NCBI GenBank assembly: GCA_008690995.1
Contig: VRMN01000002.1
Span: forward strand, 186,001 to 250,000
Length of the DNA: 64,000 nucleotides
Source: Porphyridium purpureum
Lineage: Eukaryota > Rhodophyta > Bangiophyceae > Porphyridiales > Porphyridiaceae
Direction of reading: 5' to 3'
Position numbers and translations under genes: made by a program. Each line of letters starts with the position of its first letter. Position 1 is the first letter of the stretch. Below the pieces are notes generated by a model. The model saw only the letters and a list, made by a program, of their open reading frames with translations, was not told the origin of the DNA and did no database searches. Positions 46,641 through 56,166 of this stretch are shown in pieces.

Positions 46641-48011
46641 TCACTTGCTCCACATTTCCGCTGTTGTTCTGACGTTTCCAGTCCTCGCCCTCTTGAAACG
46701 GTTTTTCACACCTGGAGTCACGCCGCCGCTTGGTGCAGCCGCCACCTGGTCCTGAAGTGATGGTGCAGCTGCGGGCCCAGAGAAAGGCGGCATCCCGGCG
46801 CCAGCGCTGGACTCGGGTGAAGAATGCGGTTGCTGCATCCACATGCGCGCACGTCGAGGCATACAGTCTGGTGCCGCCAGAAGCTCGCAGCGGCCCACCG
46901 GTTTCTGCGCGGCATCGCGGTCAGCGATCGGGTTCAACACGTACGCAAGAATATCGAGACGAGGGTGCCACGCGATGCTCTTGACTCGGTGGTTCTTCGG
47001 TAGCTGCCAGCTCCTGATGGCCTCGCCCGTAACTGCATCTACGAGAATGATGTCCTCATTCGATGCCAGCGCAAGCAAGTTGCCGGAATGATCCCAGTCG
47101 ACACGTCTGAGCCCATGATCGGTCAGTTGCACCAAGCGCACGGTGTCGCAGTGCTCAGTGTCCCACAAAAACGCAGTCGTATCTTTGGACACCGTGGCAA
47201 GCAGCGCTTCACCTGTGCGATCACGACCCTGGCCACTGGGCCGCAACTTCATATCCCATATGCTATCTCTATGTGCACGTTTCGGGAATTCGGGTAACCT
47301 TGAAAACGTGTCCAGGCTCAAAGCGTCCACTGCGGCGCCGTGCTCGCTGCTACCATCCTTTATACCAAGGTAGCATCTTTCATGCGCTTCATCCCAGCAG
47401 AAGGAGTGGAGCACGTGCTTATACGTGGTGCAGAATGCCCGTGTCATCGACTCCATGTTGAAAATGGCGAGCTCCTCGCCGAGAGTGCGCGCCATAAGCC
47501 ACTTTCCGGATGGGCTCCAGACCATCTGGTCTGTGCGGCTTCCTGATTTTCCCCAGTACTCAAAAACGGGCGTGTATATGCTGCTGACCTTGGCGGCCAC
47601 CTCGTGCGCCATTTCTTCCACTGTCACCAAGTAGATGCCCTTTTGAGTGGCCAGTGCCATCTGCTGGTCATTCTTCGGGCTCCAGGCGATCGCGTGCACA
47701 TTCAGCTTGTTCCCGTCCGGCGCGGTCAGCGGCTTGAACGACGCGACCACTGGATCCAGCGTATTTGGATCAATGATACATATCGCATCAAGCTTGGGCA
47801 CGAATGCCAGGAGCGATCCCGAAGCGTTCCACGCCACCAGCTCCATCATTTTGCTACCTTCGAACGCGCGCCCGACCTCCCATCCGTCAGACGCGCGCCG
47901 CATGCCTTCAACCCCGCCATCTCTCATCCCGAGCGCCATCATCCTCTCGCTTGTTCGGTGCGCAACGTGCTCGTACCGTTTGACTCCCGATTGCGCGAGG
48001 ACGGGGGACAT
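46641..48011 (-). CDS. WD40 protein, THOC3/Tex1-like (TREX/THO complex)
   Basis: THOC3 is the WD40 propeller of the THO complex in co-transcriptional mRNA export. The 456-residue product shows about seven propeller blades (LVAWNASGSLLAFVPKLDAI; VHAIAWSPKND; TDQMVWSPSGKWLMAR; LHSFCWDEAHERCYLGIKDG; LLATVSKDTTAFLWD; LRRVDWDHSGNLLALAS; VKSIAWHPRLDILAYVL). The last three blades follow the THOC3 pattern (SADALVSLWD, LSFSHDGKMLAS, VAWHPKRPLLAFA) closely. The C-terminal 70 residues are Ala/Gly/Pro-rich and disordered. Another WD40 family is possible. It diverges from the plastid methyltransferase gene across 251 bp. Confidence 0.65.
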   Translation of the reverse strand: MSPVLAQSGVKRYEHVAHRTSERMMALGMRDGGVEGMRRASDGWEVGRAFEGSKMMELVAWNASGSLLAFVPKLDAICIIDPNTLDPVVASFKPLTAPDGNKLNVHAIAWSPKNDQQMALATQKGIYLVTVEEMAHEVAAKVSSIYTPVFEYWGKSGSRTDQMVWSPSGKWLMARTLGEELAIFNMESMTRAFCTTYKHVLHSFCWDEAHERCYLGIKDGSSEHGAAVDALSLDTFSRLPEFPKRAHRDSIWDMKLRPSGQGRDRTGEALLATVSKDTTAFLWDTEHCDTVRLVQLTDHGLRRVDWDHSGNLLALASNEDIILVDAVTGEAIRSWQLPKNHRVKSIAWHPRLDILAYVLNPIADRDAAQKPVGRCELLAAPDCMPRRARMWMQQPHSSPESSAGAGMPPFSGPAAAPSLQDQVAAAPSGGVTPGVKNRFKRARTGNVRTTAEMWSK

Positions 48012-48262
48012 GGAGAGAATGGTGGAAGGAGCGAGGAGGATTTAAACGAGTTGGAACGCCACATTCTCAGAGAGACTGGAGGAATACGACCATTCCAAGT
48101 GTCCGGCTTCCCCAGAAAGACCCCGGCACTCTGTGGTCAAGCCTGCGCGGCGTCTCGCACTCTCACCAAGGTTGGTGTCATTGCCGGCTGTGGGCTGAAG
48201 CTGAGAGAGCTCGGACTTGGCTTTCTGCCAATTGGCCTGACTTGCTACCGCTGAGAGGAGCC

Positions 48263-49504
48263 ATGGCAATCTTGTTTGTCGGCAGCGTTGGGGTGGGTAG
48301 CTGTGGAGCATGGCATCGCGCCGTTGCGCCTGTGGTGACCTTCAGAGGCTCGGCGAGGACGAGCATACGACCACGTATCCCATGGGACATGACCGGGGCC
48401 GCACCAGGAAAAAAGGATGCCGGTCAGATAGCACGAGGCGCAAAGGAGGCCCTTGAATCTGTAGTACTGTCGGCGGAGTCCCAGCTGAAACCGGATCCAT
48501 TCGCACTGGCGTGTCCCAACAGCAAAGGGGTGACAGGGCTGGAGGAGAGCAGTGCGGATGGCACAACACTATGTGTAGAGTGCGGAGCGGAATTTGGTAC
48601 GTATAGACGGGACGAGCCGGCAGTCAGGGATTTTGTGTTGGGCAGCCGGATGACACAAGGGCAGGCCGGGCGCCGGCCGAGCCCATCGCTCCAGGAGTCA
48701 CTCGAACGCGCGGTGAATCGTGTGCTCGCACCACCTCCAAGCCGCCAGGAACTGTTTCGCAACCCGATCGTATCGTTTCTGTACGAGCGTGGCTGGCGCG
48801 ATAACTTTGCGCGGGCAGGATTTCCCGGACCGGATGAGGAACTCTCGCTAGCATTGGAATGGTTCCACAACTCGAGCGCGGCAGGGCCGGCAGACTTTGC
48901 TCAAAAGGTGGCGGGTCAGGAAGGAAAACGTCGCCTGGGAGGCACTGTGCTTGACGTTTCATGTGGCAGTGGCCTGATGACTCGAAGACTGGTTTTGAGC
49001 GATCAGTTTGACCGCGTGGTGGCGGTTGACTACAGTGAAAGCATGCTTCGTGAAACAGTCAGGCGAGCGCGCGAAGCACGTCTTCCTGTCAGGACAACTC
49101 AGGGCACGAAGCGGGCGGAGAGACGTCGTCAAGGTCGATCGTCGTCCGCCATTCCCGATTCGGACGTTGAGTTGGGTTTCATTCGCGCTGATGTTGCCAG
49201 ACTCCCATTTGCGGACGAGAGTGTGCGCTTCATTCACAATGGTGCTGCACTGCATTGCTACCCGGTCGTGCAGGATGCTGTGCGCGAATTCTACCGCGTC
49301 CTCCAGCCTGGCGGCGCGCTGTTTGCCACAACCTTCCTGCGCAAGGGCATGTACGCAAAGATGCCTGGCGGACGCGGCGCGATGCGGACATTTGACCAAG
49401 ACGAACTGAAATATTTATTCATCGCAGGTGGCTTTGAAGACGTGCAGGTCGAACCATTGCGCGGCTGCGCGGTCATTCGAGCGCTGAAGTTGTTCCATGA
49501 GTAA
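48263..49504 (+). CDS. Plastid SAM-dependent methyltransferase (At1g78140/At2g41040-like)
   Basis: The 413-residue product begins with a hydrophobic then Arg/Ser-rich leader, fitting plastid targeting. A degenerate zinc-ribbon follows (ACPNSKG...LCVECGAEFG). Next is the segment ELFRNPIVSFLYERGWRDNF-ARAGFPGP, nearly the plant sequence, then methyltransferase motif I (LDVSCGSGLMTRRL), acidic loop (VVAVDYSESML), motif II region (FIRADVARLPFADESV) and LQPGGALFATTF. Plant homologues are found in plastoglobules; the substrate is unknown, possibly a quinone or other prenyl lipid. The ATG at 48263 (gccATGg) is chosen over a TTG at 48242. Confidence 0.85.
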   Translation: MAILFVGSVGVGSCGAWHRAVAPVVTFRGSARTSIRPRIPWDMTGAAPGKKDAGQIARGAKEALESVVLSAESQLKPDPFALACPNSKGVTGLEESSADGTTLCVECGAEFGTYRRDEPAVRDFVLGSRMTQGQAGRRPSPSLQESLERAVNRVLAPPPSRQELFRNPIVSFLYERGWRDNFARAGFPGPDEELSLALEWFHNSSAAGPADFAQKVAGQEGKRRLGGTVLDVSCGSGLMTRRLVLSDQFDRVVAVDYSESMLRETVRRAREARLPVRTTQGTKRAERRRQGRSSSAIPDSDVELGFIRADVARLPFADESVRFIHNGAALHCYPVVQDAVREFYRVLQPGGALFATTFLRKGMYAKMPGGRGAMRTFDQDELKYLFIAGGFEDVQVEPLRGCAVIRALKLFHE

Positions 49505-49932
49505 TGTTGAGAGCATCTTCCACGTTTGTTTGTTTTTTTTTGGTTCGTGTTTTGTCTTGAGAGTGAAGATAGTCTCCCTTTTGGCGAGGCGTGTGCATCG
49601 TACCATTGTCCTAGTCGACTCATTTACGTCAAACGCATGTACTACTGCGTTCTCGGTTCCACGGCCGAACGTATTCCCGTAGAGAGGCCGCAGGTGAAGG
49701 TGCTGCGACCCTGCGTTGATGATGGCCAACTCACGATGTGTTCCCTGGCGATCCTCGTGGAGTGCTTTCACCGGTGATACCACAGGTTCCATACAATATG
49801 TTGTACAGCGAGGACGGTGACTGCTTGGCGCTAAGAGAACGGGATGACCTAAGCTCACATGATTCCAGCCAGCACTGACACGCCGCGCACCATCCTTTTG
49901 GTCTTACACTTTGACCTGCGATGCTACAGTCA
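49505..49932. other. Intergenic, convergent 3' regions
   Basis: A T-run at 49531-49541 follows the methyltransferase stop. No gene seen. Confidence 0.5.
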
Positions 49933-50667
49933 TCAATGCAAGACTGCAACCTGCACGTTGCGGTCTCGTGGCCCGTCAAAATCCACGAACATGACGGACT
50001 GCCAAGTGCCCAGCATCAGCTCGCCGTCCACGACGGCAACTGTCGTACTATTTCCGAGAATCATTGAGCTGACGTGAGCGTGAGCGTTGATCGGCTCGTT
50101 CTGCATAAACAGTTCGACGCTCTCGTAGCCGCCGTAATTGTTCTTCACAATTGCCTGCCGGTCGGCTTCGCACGCTGGGCGGCGTTCAAGCAAGTTGTGC
50201 TGCCACGGATAGCTCGCCGGTACTAATGATGCCAAAAATTCCCGCACGTCGCCGTTCAGGAGCATTTCGTTCTCGTTGACGAAGATCGCACACGTCGTGT
50301 GCAGACTGGACACGGTGAGAATCCCGTTTACCACGCCCCGCACCTTGCATAGTTCACGCAGCCGCGCGGTCAGATCTGTGACCTCTACAGGCTGGCTTGT
50401 CCGCACGCCAATTTTTTCATGCACGAACGCCATCGTCGTCGTCACCGCTGACGCATATTGTACGCGACCGCATCGAGCCTGTTTTTCGTTTGCGGTGCCC
50501 GCGGCCGTACCCGGAATGCGTCCGACTCCCAATCCAACCTTGCAGCGAGCCGAGTCTTCTCGAGATCGCCTCGTGCGCAGTAATGATGCGCGAGCTACAC
50601 CCGTGAATGCCATTGTCAGATCTTTCTCCTCGCCAATGTCCATCGGCCGACGGGCACGCTCTCCCAT
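49933..50667 (-). CDS. YjbQ / UPF0047 family protein
   Basis: The C-terminal ~140 residues are the conserved YjbQ fold: VNGILTVSSLHTTCAIFVNENE, the linker YPWQHNLLERRPACEADRQ, INAHAHVSSMILGNSTTVAV and the signature GTWQSVMFVDFDGPRDR. The conserved His residues (HTT, HAH) are kept. Bacterial members have weak thiamine-phosphate-synthase-like activity; the true role is unknown. The first ~95 residues are Arg/Ala/Gly-rich, either an organelle leader or an over-long start; ATGs at 50667, 50643, 50613 and within TTTMAFVHEKIGV are all in frame. The 244-residue length is the maximum. Confidence 0.85.
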   Translation of the reverse strand: MGERARRPMDIGEEKDLTMAFTGVARASLLRTRRSREDSARCKVGLGVGRIPGTAAGTANEKQARCGRVQYASAVTTTMAFVHEKIGVRTSQPVEVTDLTARLRELCKVRGVVNGILTVSSLHTTCAIFVNENEMLLNGDVREFLASLVPASYPWQHNLLERRPACEADRQAIVKNNYGGYESVELFMQNEPINAHAHVSSMILGNSTTVAVVDGELMLGTWQSVMFVDFDGPRDRNVQVAVLH

Positions 50668-50834
50668 GTGGAACGTGAGCTCGCAGCTGCAAACCTGTGG
50701 TGGGCTTTGATCGTGCGTGGCTGGTAAAAAAACCGACGGGGTCCCGGTTGTGAGGCTGGTCTCGAGGTTGGACGCAAGATTTTATATCCGCAGTACTAGT
50801 ACAACAATCGCATCAACAGCGTGCGAGCTGCGGG

Positions 50835-51452
50835 TCACCTGGATGCTAGCCACGCGCGGTTCCACGCGGTGAGGCAAAGCACGAAGAAAAGCAGGCTGAA
50901 GACTTGGTCGGATTGAGTGATCTGGCGAGTGAACGCGTCGGCTTCAGTCGTCGTGAGAGCGTAAGCTAGCACGCCCAGCGGCGTCGCGATCAACGAGACG
51001 TGCGCGGCACTGAGCATGGCCTGTTGGGGCGTGTTGCGCATAAACGCATCTGGCCCGAAAATGGCGTACACAAAGCCGACCACCAGCCACGCCAAGCACA
51101 CGCTACTGCTCAAGGCAATGACGTCAACCACGTGCGTTGCCGCCAGCGGCTGTGAGAGCAGCCGCTCCAAATGGCCCATCTCCTTTTCAATTTCAGACCA
51201 CGCCGCATGCGCAAAATTTGCGGCAAAGATGAAACACGCGTCGCGCGCAAACATGGGCAGAAATGTAGGTCGCTGCGCGTCCATACGCGCGTCTAGCCAA
51301 TCTTTCAGGCGCAAACCTCCATTTCTCCCATCGCCTTTCTTGCCCTTCTTCCGTTCCTCATTTTCACCCTTAGGCAGCCTTCCACCGCTCATCCTCAGCT
51401 CCACACGCCGCGCACACGGCACACACGGCAGCGCCACAAAACACAGCGCCAT
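50835..51452 (-). CDS. Unknown membrane protein
   Basis: The 205-residue protein has an N-terminal hydrophobic/Cys segment, a Lys/Glu/Gly-rich stretch (KGENEERKKGKKGDG), then two or three hydrophobic helices: VVDVIALSSSVCLAWLVVGF, MLSAAHVSLIATPLGVLAYA and FSLLFFVLCLTAW. The ATG at 51392 is an alternative start. The leader could direct it to the plastid or ER. No family recognised. It diverges from the type II membrane protein gene at 51929. Confidence 0.6.
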   Translation of the reverse strand: MALCFVALPCVPCARRVELRMSGGRLPKGENEERKKGKKGDGRNGGLRLKDWLDARMDAQRPTFLPMFARDACFIFAANFAHAAWSEIEKEMGHLERLLSQPLAATHVVDVIALSSSVCLAWLVVGFVYAIFGPDAFMRNTPQQAMLSAAHVSLIATPLGVLAYALTTTEADAFTRQITQSDQVFSLLFFVLCLTAWNRAWLASR

Positions 51453-51928
51453 ATTCTACTCAGCCACCAGGCCAATGCCCGCAACTCGCGCTGCCAGTCA
51501 GCGCTTCTGCTAGCCTGCGAGCCTCCGAGTCTGGTAATCCAGGTGTCCACACTTCTCCGAGACTGCGAGCCTCGAAATCTGAGCTTCTGCGAGAATGCGA
51601 GAGTGCGAGAGTGCGAGAGTGCGATCACGCAGGTCTGTCAATACACGCACTCGCGCGCGCACACGCTACCGCACACACACACACACCGACGCGGCGACAA
51701 CCAGCCTGCACACTCCCGCTGACTGGGTCTCTCCTCTCCCGTCAACAGGCGCGCCACCGCGCCACTCGCCAACCGAGGTCCGAACAGGATGACCTTGGAA
51801 TGCGATCTGTATCTATTATATATGTCTGTTTTAATAGAAGAAAGGAGCTGAGTGTAATGCGGGTGGTGTTTCGGGTGGGACGCAGTGGCAGGAGAGAGAG
51901 AGAGAGAGAGAGAGAGACGGGAGAGAAG
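51453..51928. other. Divergent intergenic region with GA and CA tracts
   Basis: Contains short repeats of GAGTGCGA (51600-51625), a short CA run (51669-51684) and the GA microsatellite at 51893-51917. No gene. Confidence 0.5.
51893..51917. repeat. (GA)n microsatellite
   Basis: About 12 GA dinucleotides lie just before the ATG at 51929. An upstream in-frame ATG at 51857 would translate it as an Arg-Glu run, which is why the later start is preferred. Confidence 0.85.
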
Positions 51929-53302
51929 ATGGAGCTGGTGGCTGGACACGATGCGGAGGCTGGAAACGGCGGAGGAGCGGCGGCGGACATGCGCGTGCCG
52001 GCGCACATGCGGAAGCGCTCGCGGCGGGCAGGCGCAGTGGGCTCGATCGGGTACCTGCGCTCGCTGTTCGTCATGCCGCGATGGCTGGCCGCGCTGACGG
52101 CGCTGCTGCTGCTGTGGGCAAGTCGCGTGCAGTACAAGCTGCAGTACTGCGAGGCTCAGGGCGAGGCCGCCAGCGCGCATCAGACCGCCATCGAGGAGCG
52201 CCGCTTCTTCTTCCTCCCCGATCTGGACGCCCACCACACCGTCATCACGCGCGACGAGATCGGCTCGTCCGTGGAGAATCCGCCTCTGAACTTTGCGGGC
52301 GATGCACGACTCCCGGGCTCAAGGAAGTCCGCCAATGCATCGTCTTTGCCTGCGGTGAAGGCTATCACGGCTGGCATGAAGCCACACAAACTGGACCCCG
52401 AAACGGGACTTGTGCATCGCGTCGATTTGGGCTGTGTGTGTGAACCCTCGCATCCGTCAAAGTGCGAGTGTGACTGGCTTCAGTGGATCTCGCTCAAAAT
52501 GGTCAATGCGCCGCCGCGTTCAATGAACGAAGTGCACGCAGAGCTGTTTGCCTCGCGGTGCGAAGGCGGAAAGCTAAAGTGCCAGTACATTCCCGCAGAC
52601 TGGCAGGTCTTTGTGGGGCTCTCTCAAGGCACTTATCGTCATTTCCAACGTCGGCGGCTCGAGTTTTGGTACATCGGTCCAGATGCCGATCGTGCTATTG
52701 TTACGTTGGCACGGCAGATGCCTGATCGCAACATGACCATGCAGTATTTCTTCACCAAACCTGATTCATCGACCAACAAGAACTCCGAAAAGAGCATGAA
52801 GGCCATGCAAGTCGCGAAGAAGGAATTGCTGGCAAAGCGGACGAAGAAAAATCTGAATGAGGTGCCAATTGAATTTGTCGATCCGGCTTCGGTGATCACG
52901 ATGATGCAGGATCCCGGGCGAATAGATTCGATCGCGTACCTAGGCTTGACTTTGCCGGGGCAAAGGCGCCAAGCCGAGCAACTTATGAATGCATCAATCG
53001 TCAACTTGCTTCCAGGTGCATATGTGGAGTTGTACAACCCCGTTAATTCCATCGCGTTCGATACAATGTTGAGTCTGATGCGGAGTACGCAGATCGATCC
53101 TACATCGCCTCCAAGTATCGTCATTTCCAGCTCTGGAAAGAAGACTGAGCCTCATGCCATGTTCATCGCACAAGCGCGACCTGGTTCCATCGTGCCCGCA
53201 AGAAAGAGCCATGTGCGTGCGACTTCCTCCAACTCGAGCACGAAACAAACTAGCATTCCGCCCAAGACCCTTGCAAGTCCCGGGAAAGGTGCGAAAAAAT
53301 AG
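51929..53302 (+). CDS. Unknown type II membrane protein
   Basis: The 457-residue product has a basic cytosolic N-terminus, one membrane anchor around residues 50-68 (WLAALTALLLLWASRVQYKL) and a large remainder, the layout of Golgi-resident glycosyltransferases. A Cys-rich patch DLGCVCEPSHPSKCECDW at about residue 175 and two later Cys (CEGGKLKC) suggest disulfides in the lumen. N-glycosylation sequons occur (NASS, NMT). A conserved-looking C-terminal half contains RIDSIAYLGLTLPGQRRQAEQL and LLPGAYVELYNPVNSIAFDT. I recognise no family and see no DxD motif. Confidence 0.65.
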   Translation: MELVAGHDAEAGNGGGAAADMRVPAHMRKRSRRAGAVGSIGYLRSLFVMPRWLAALTALLLLWASRVQYKLQYCEAQGEAASAHQTAIEERRFFFLPDLDAHHTVITRDEIGSSVENPPLNFAGDARLPGSRKSANASSLPAVKAITAGMKPHKLDPETGLVHRVDLGCVCEPSHPSKCECDWLQWISLKMVNAPPRSMNEVHAELFASRCEGGKLKCQYIPADWQVFVGLSQGTYRHFQRRRLEFWYIGPDADRAIVTLARQMPDRNMTMQYFFTKPDSSTNKNSEKSMKAMQVAKKELLAKRTKKNLNEVPIEFVDPASVITMMQDPGRIDSIAYLGLTLPGQRRQAEQLMNASIVNLLPGAYVELYNPVNSIAFDTMLSLMRSTQIDPTSPPSIVISSSGKKTEPHAMFIAQARPGSIVPARKSHVRATSSNSSTKQTSIPPKTLASPGKGAKK

Positions 53303-53877
53303 GCGTGGCCTGAGGGTTGCAGAGCATGCTATTTATGTGGTTTGACGTGGTAAACCGGGCTGCGTGTACGGAATCATGGCTGGCTCAGCTATTCGTCTCG
53401 TTTCGCACGACCATGGAGGACCGCCGGTCATGAGGTGGATGTGTTGGAGCGAGATCGCACCCCCGCTGTTTCCACCTCGCGAGAAGACCTCCTTTCAACG
53501 AGGACTTTCTTCTTCTGTGTGACAAGAGCGGTAAGCTAGTGCGTCTGCCGCAACCCCTACTGAATTCATGCAGATGCTCACTCTTTTCCGTAATTGCAAT
53601 ACATGGTGAGGGTGCTGATTTTTATTCCTGTTGGCAGGATGATGCACAGAGCTGGCTGTATCTGGCTGACTGGACCCGTGTTGTAAAAGGCGTCCAGACA
53701 GAGAAGATATGCTTGCAGCTTTTGCGTTTGGCTACCTCCGGAAAGTCGCCAGCCAGACGCTCACGTATTCATTTTCATGGTCAAGTTTATCTGGCGGCTA
53801 GCTGCTCTGGACGAATGGCTCGGCGAAAAATTCAAGAACGGCTTTGTCTGGACGCACAGCTTCACGAATTAGAGACA
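53303..53877. other. Intergenic, convergent 3' regions
   Basis: No gene or repeat recognised. Confidence 0.45.
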
Positions 53878-55905
53878 TCATGGAATATTCTCCTTGTAGC
53901 TTCGAGCCACGCGATTGTGCGATACCTTTGGCGGAAGGAGCTGCGAGGACATGCGGCGCGAGGACACAACGCCATCGTTCCCAGCAGGCGTCTGTGTGGA
54001 TGTTGTCATTTCTGCATAGCCATTGCTCTTCGAAGAGTCCACGCCACTCGTTTTCACCATGGATAGCTGCCTGTGGCTCTGGTGACGCACATTTGCTGCG
54101 GAAGAGCCAGATATTGCCGCTGCTGACCCTGTTTGTGCGCTCACTCCGACGCTCGGTCTTCCTGATTTGGCTGCATTCTGAGAACTTGCCCCGCTGGGCG
54201 CGAGGCTCGTCCGTCGAGAAACGGGCACACTCGGTTGTTGGTATGGAGCTGTTGCCGAAGCTCCTACAGTGCTGGCGCGCCGTGTCGTCGTGCCCGCCAC
54301 TTCATTGCTCTTGCTTGTGGTGCGTGTTGAGACTCCTCTGCTGGCACTTGAATCCACGAGACTCTCTCTACGACTGGCGTTTCCACGAACTCTGGACGTG
54401 CTCGATCCTGAGGCAGCTCCTGCTGCCGCCGACGCCGCCGCGCTGATATGCTTGGAGTTCACAGGCATGCTAGACCAATCTGGAGCTTGGTCTGGAAGTA
54501 CTGATATGGATTTGCGACGCAGAAACTGGCGCTTCGTCGTCGGCGGTACTTCTTGGGTCAAGTCGTGCATCTGTACGTCTTCTGGCGAGGCGGAGCTCGT
54601 TCCATCCGCAAGCGAAGCGCGGTGAGCCTCCTCGACCTTCGCACCCTTGTCGATCTGCGGTGTTGCGCGGGATGGTGTCGCCAGCGCCGCCTTTGCATTG
54701 GAACCTGAAAATGGAGTACCACGCGCAGGCGTTACACCAATGCTCATCCGGCGAGACTCCAGGAGCATTCTGGACCCATTCAATGTTTGCTCGCGCTCGG
54801 CGCGTTCGCCCTCAGTGACCAGAGTGTACACGTTTTGCTTGTTCAAGCACAGATCTTTGTGCAGGGACAGCATCAGGGTATCCTCAAGTTCTGACTCATC
54901 GCCCTTGCCCTGCAACTCATGAATGGTTCGCTCTACCTCACGCGCACGATTCACCAGCTCTATGCCGCGTTTGCTTCGCAACCGAAACCGCGTGAGCGCC
55001 CCGAGAACTAGCGCGCGCAGTTTATCATGTGCCACTGGTTGCACGGGTGCGCTTCTCTTTGGGTATGCCAAAGGCGACACATTTTCCACGGTTTTTGGAC
55101 TATGATACGGAGCTGGCGACAATGTCGGAGAAATATTTGCTCGTGCAGGCAAGATCGAAGTCACCTCCCCTCTTCCGGCACGTTTGCGCTCCATTGAACC
55201 TGACTGTGGCGATGTGGTTTTTGCTCCGATGTCTCGTGATACCGCGTCTTTGACGGCACGCGGAGATTTCTGTACGGGCCTTGGATCCATGGAATGCTGC
55301 CGTGGCGGCGGCGGCGGATCCTCCTGCTTTGATTGGGCCCTACTCGGCGTCGCCTCGGGCGACTTGGCACGATGCTCTCTTTTCGGCAACCACGACTTGG
55401 CGACAGAGGCCGGAGAGTCTACCGGCAAAGTGTCCTCGGTATCGTCGAACAGCTTGGATGTACGAATAGCTCGGCGCTCGTTCTCCTTGTCGTACGTCTT
55501 TATCTCTGGCTCGGGCAGAACTGACCGAAATTTCGACGTGGCAGACTCGTTTCTAGGCGACAGCGATGAATAGAATGCGTCCAGTGTCGAGTACTTGATA
55601 AAGACGTGCCACGGATTCTCGGCGTCCGAATGTGCGCTATCCATTGTTTTCGCGCGCCAGTCCGCTGCAGCCTTGCCCACCGTGTTCGGAGTGGACGTCG
55701 CGCGACGCGCGCACTTTTCTATGGCACTCGCAGCGCTCTCGGATGCCACTGCGCGCAGCGACATCTGTCGCATGGGCGTCACCAGTGTGTGCGGATCCAC
55801 GTCTTCTTCAAACAGCCGCGCGGCGCCGGCGCGCGTGGCCACGGCGTGTTTCCGCTTGTACAAGTCGAGCTTGTCCTGCACCTCCTTGAGCGGCGTCGCC
55901 ATCAT
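53878..55905 (-). CDS. Unknown disordered protein with KEN boxes and CDK sites
   Basis: The ATG at 55905 (MMATPLKEVQDKLDLYKRKH) gives 675 residues; the frame upstream opens with TTG. The family is unknown. The protein is mostly disordered and Ser/Ala/Arg-rich. A short predicted helix starts the protein and a more ordered helical part sits mid-protein (LRALVLGALTRFRLRSKRGIELV, LHKDLCLNKQNVYTLVTEGE). It has two KEN motifs (YDKENERR and the C-terminal YKENIP) and many S/TP sites (SPRNES, ATPSRA, KSPRAV, HSPKTV). This is the composition of an APC/C-degraded mitotic protein. Its promoter carries the CHR-like palindrome shared with the gene at 45724. Confidence 0.65.
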   Translation of the reverse strand: MMATPLKEVQDKLDLYKRKHAVATRAGAARLFEEDVDPHTLVTPMRQMSLRAVASESAASAIEKCARRATSTPNTVGKAAADWRAKTMDSAHSDAENPWHVFIKYSTLDAFYSSLSPRNESATSKFRSVLPEPEIKTYDKENERRAIRTSKLFDDTEDTLPVDSPASVAKSWLPKREHRAKSPEATPSRAQSKQEDPPPPPRQHSMDPRPVQKSPRAVKDAVSRDIGAKTTSPQSGSMERKRAGRGEVTSILPARANISPTLSPAPYHSPKTVENVSPLAYPKRSAPVQPVAHDKLRALVLGALTRFRLRSKRGIELVNRAREVERTIHELQGKGDESELEDTLMLSLHKDLCLNKQNVYTLVTEGERAEREQTLNGSRMLLESRRMSIGVTPARGTPFSGSNAKAALATPSRATPQIDKGAKVEEAHRASLADGTSSASPEDVQMHDLTQEVPPTTKRQFLRRKSISVLPDQAPDWSSMPVNSKHISAAASAAAGAASGSSTSRVRGNASRRESLVDSSASRGVSTRTTSKSNEVAGTTTRRASTVGASATAPYQQPSVPVSRRTSLAPSGASSQNAAKSGRPSVGVSAQTGSAAAISGSSAANVRHQSHRQLSMVKTSGVDSSKSNGYAEMTTSTQTPAGNDGVVSSRRMSSQLLPPKVSHNRVARSYKENIP

Positions 55906-56105
55906 TGCGCGACGGGGGCCAGAACCGCGCCCCGACAAGACTCTGCCTCACTTTGCCCGGCTAGCTGCCGCCACGAATGCGCCGTCTCGCCGTCTCACTA
56001 CCGTGGATACCGCAGCGCGTTCGTCTTCTGCTCTTCAGCAAGCCACACCACACCCTGCTCTGCGCACAAGCAGCCCGAGCACGCGTTGCAGAAAAAGTCC
56101 AAACA

Positions 56106-56121
56106 TTTCAAATTTTTGAAA
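56106..56121 (-). promoter_or_regulatory. CHR-like palindrome TTTCAAATTTTTGAAA
   Basis: Identical to 46539-46554. It lies about 200 bp upstream of the KEN-box gene ATG and about 145 bp upstream of the opposite gene. Confidence 0.4.
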
Positions 56122-56127
56122 ACCCGC

Positions 56128-56166
56128 AGTTAGGGTTTCTAGGGTTAATGATAAAATTAGGGTTAG
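56128..56166 (+). promoter_or_regulatory. Telobox-like TTAGGG repeats
   Basis: TTAGGGTTTCTAGGGTTAA and, 10 bp later, ATTAGGGTTAG: three telomere-repeat-like units within 40 bp of a divergent promoter. Confidence 0.4.
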
